From the IMG/VR virus record IMGVR_UViG_3300026484_000295, positions 1-64,000 of that record: DNA of 64,000 bases. One strand, 5' to 3'. Source of the stretch: a virus. Numbering within the stretch: the stretch's first letter is position 1; every line of letters begins with the position of its first letter. The notes under the pieces were generated by a model. The model saw nothing but the letters and a program-made list of their open reading frames with translations, searched no databases and had not been told where the DNA came from. Position numbers and translations under genes: made by a program. Shown here in pieces: positions 62,801-64,000 of this stretch.

Positions 62801-64000
62801 ATCTGTTTCATCAACGGCTTCATGCCAAACTTCAATAAATACCAAATCTTTTCTTTCTAGTACAACAATATCAATAAGATCGAATTCATCATTACGTCTA
62901 ATAGTAACTTCTTGACCAATTTCCTCAAGCATAGTTAAAGTTAAGTCCTGACCCTCTTGAATATAATCTAGTCCTTCAATCCAATTAATTTCTTCATATA
63001 TAACTTCAAATGGGATTTCAGCCCCATCATCTTCTTCAATATTAAAATCGATAGCAAATGTAATTTGTCCACCTTCAGAAATAACACGTTTAGATGTAAA
63101 CTCTTCAGCACCAGTAGATAATAATCTTACAACAACTTGGTCTCTATCTTTGGTATCTAATATAGTAAATGTTTTACCAAATCGGTAATAACCTACTTTT
63201 GGTACTGTTATATCTTCCCATGTATTTTGTAGTTCTGTCTCAACACCATTAATATTACGTGTTATAAAGAATCCTTCATCATTTTCTTCAACCATAAAAG
63301 TTCTAGTATATTTGTAATAATAAACAATATTTCCATCTTCATCTAATAATGGATTTCCATCTTCACCATACTTTACAAGTTTTAAAACAAACTGATCTAA
63401 ATCTGATGATAATATATCAATAACTTTTTGTTTTTCTGACGGTGTTAAAATCATCGTATTGGTCATATTATTAATGTATTCTTCATTTAGATCATTAACC
63501 ATATCATCAACCATAATTTCTTTAGCTTTTTGTAAGTAAGAAACAACTTTTACATCATCTAAATTTAAAATATTATTTCCATCATTATCAACAATAAAGT
63601 ATTCTAATGATACATTGTCCGATAGTGATAATTGTTCTGCATTTTTAGCCCACTCAATATCAAAATTACTAAACCAATTACCTGTTAAATCAGAATCAAT
63701 TTCTAAATATTGTCTTAATAACTCTTTTTGCAAATCATCCGATTCTCGTAATAAGCTTCGTTTTAATATAGGATTTCCTAATGAATCAACTTTAGTTTGT
63801 CCAATAAATTTATAAAATTTTAAATTTTCTTTATCAAAGACTACATCACCATTTTTAAGTACTTTACCTTCGGGTAAAGTTTCACCCATAATCCATGTAT
63901 ATTCATGTCCTTCAATAACTTGTGGTACAACAATATCAAATTTATTTTTATTAATATCAAATGGCACAGTTACCTTTGGTTGTGGTTCTTTAGTAATAAA
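59843..64000 (-). CDS. giant virion protein with PA14-like domain (5' end beyond the window)
   Basis: At least 1385 codons. The frame stays open to base 64000; a GTG at 63967 is probably not the true start. It is a beta-rich, multidomain structural protein. Around residues 985-1055 (counted from that GTG) there is a PA14-like stretch (AIYINEEKIA, GWYRIDAMYSEKYGGHAVQL), a carbohydrate-binding fold. Several PDLTGNYNKAEIIEIIRKSL-like segments repeat toward the C-terminus (MEGPYTKAEFMKFL, SGYFTKLEIKLIL, VRYYTKIQIDTLI). Probably a long fibre or baseplate wedge component. Confidence 0.65.
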   Translation of the reverse strand, partial: FITKEPQPKVTVPFDINKNKFDIVVPQVIEGHEYTWIMGETLPEGKVLKNGDVVFDKENLKFYKFIGQTKVDSLGNPILKRSLLRESDDLQKELLRQYLEIDSDLTGNWFSNFDIEWAKNAEQLSLSDNVSLEYFIVDNDGNNILNLDDVKVVSYLQKAKEIMVDDMVNDLNEEYINNMTNTMILTPSEKQKVIDILSSDLDQFVLKLVKYGEDGNPLLDEDGNIVYYYKYTRTFMVEENDEGFFITRNINGVETELQNTWEDITVPKVGYYRFGKTFTILDTKDRDQVVVRLLSTGAEEFTSKRVISEGGQITFAIDFNIEEDDGAEIPFEVIYEEINWIEGLDYIQEGQDLTLTMLEEIGQEVTIRRNDEFDLIDIVVLERKDLVFIEVWHEAVDETDFIFPFGNVQYQGSTSDNIDTVIFDHIFYDTVNGETAAIPDGAKQYCQSFQKSNIVYNYYDGTAFDSVTDKEKKLIDETFVEDNTIGRGWKLSELSDEERKTIFHNADHNLYFDGDKLVQIRYRTRIVGLNLFNNFFKGTSPYMSEGLRFQGKSPVTSRIVTQEVGEDATGQPITETLQIFAGGTLIQASNPNSLLYKEGKLFDDALFTVEEPTNLSHNNYVYAIPVAIVNRRNQGVYHPEFNDNGTSFFINGIHVSEDIEDFADDISGFTLVDENAATLETSSVGRDRKAKFKVMLNWLFSADYKAGGSMVSRTTYRPDGLLYDEINTRDIFDLRIDANDQRKRIEDLEANVEKGFKDLDEFSVATNLRFDQTTSYINTTANLIYDNIAKVEASVRKDMDTKDEELTQSLETTNINLADLSANVFTKDISTSLLIDTILGLTDYNTTDAFTAGARPTREEITGMVNSFVENMEGPYTKAEFMKFLVTVLKSIVSETMLDDETLDRWIRRLSVKDLSLDADTEIYSRAESLELIYEGLVLASSARILPPVGSDKLENWAFKGTRFDGWLGTRHLDLKKDFIENGRTPLAEKEVKVVDFTKTYTDRLGKVWNKGYIAGPTVWGNVHNYHAIYTTWIFVEKPFKLDYVKMNGDDPHAIYINEEKIASNKYCCRDTAYSYDFAVAGWYRIDAMYSEKYGGHAVQLGWNPKDYTDNIKYVTTTNMDEAVRVTKLRLDNWASKMKSLISTIKGDASGYFTKLEIKLILIEGLQRITQNILENGTDVTDDMLRLFHTGDSTNIGLEAWIDNINPSDPGTFSALGYEVQDGTDEFGNTYPRADEFRPIPDLTGNYNKAEIIEIIRKSLQLANGIDSINSDDIQKWFDRLNISIDMPDGVRYYTKIQIDTLIKDGANYLAGMDSATSYEISAWLDNHISNIGEGITDINYVFTDANGNDLSVTDASQTYSKTEANTLLTTETKKILGAQSARTR

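Noticed and set aside
1-64000. Bacterial chromosome or genomic island, because of cheY, flagellin, dnaJ, pepA, cca and the adhesin
   Set aside because: These are scattered among T4-type replication and tail-fibre genes, with late promoters and few-base gene overlaps. No ribosomal, cell-wall or metabolic operons are seen.

Overview
The window looks like part of the genome of a large T4-type myovirus infecting a Campylobacterota (epsilonproteobacterial) host. Evidence for a T4-type phage: very AT-rich, tightly packed genes, often overlapping by 1-20 nt; a tRNA cluster interrupted by free-standing homing endonucleases; T4-like replication proteins (gp43-type family B polymerase, gp44-type clamp loader, gp61-like primase, UvsY-like mediator, T4 RNase H-like nuclease); T4-type late promoters (TATAAATA); and large tail-fibre operons. 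Evidence for the host: the CheY and flagellin sequences are of epsilonproteobacterial type, and the flagellin gene carries a sigma-28 (FliA) promoter. No phage ends, integrase or bacterial housekeeping blocks are visible, and both window edges cut through genes.

Layout. 1-2410: minus-strand genes, beginning with the N-terminus of a LapA/RTX-type surface adhesin with a retention module and perfect 15-bp repeats running off the left edge. 2411-7262: minus-strand tRNA cluster (Arg-UCU, Asn, Thr, Leu, Ile, Glu, Arg-UCG, plus a circularly permuted tRNA-Lys), with highly structured spacers, a PD-(D/E)XK-type and a GIY-YIG homing endonuclease, and a secreted nucleoside-hydrolase-like lipoprotein. 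7283-11109: P-loop protein, membrane proteins and an M17 leucyl aminopeptidase. 11109-19483: minus-strand virion/tail-fibre operon. 19581-29668: replication and recombination genes on both strands: the middle fragment of PolB with a split-intein N-half, primase, UvsY-like protein, C-terminal NAD-ligase fragment, clamp loader and exonuclease. 29661-32359: two virion genes. 32443-42331: metabolism and replication (dUTPase, ClpP-like protease, GTP cyclohydrolase I, Cas4-like nuclease, thioredoxin-like protein, topoisomerase IA), ending with the split-intein C-half fused to the C-terminal part of PolB. 42340-48344: host-takeover block (DnaJ, flagellin, FliS-like protein, FlaG, NMN adenylyltransferase, CCA-adding enzyme, CheY). 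48345-57350: three tandem tail-fibre + small-protein modules. 57457-59564: flap nuclease and DHH phosphoesterase. 59557-64000: a large virion gene open at the right edge.

How the parts fit. DNA polymerase appears to be made in at least three pieces. Two of them can be joined by a split intein placed exactly inside the catalytic DTDS motif, although the halves lie 20 kb apart. The ligase is also broken. The tRNA cluster comes with a CCA-adding enzyme, which the permuted tRNA-Lys would need because it encodes no CCA. Flagellin, FlaG, CheY and the adhesin together suggest the phage changes host swimming and attachment. Flagellin sits under a host-type sigma-28 promoter and cheY under a phage late promoter. 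All functional statements are read from sequence only; no database search was possible.
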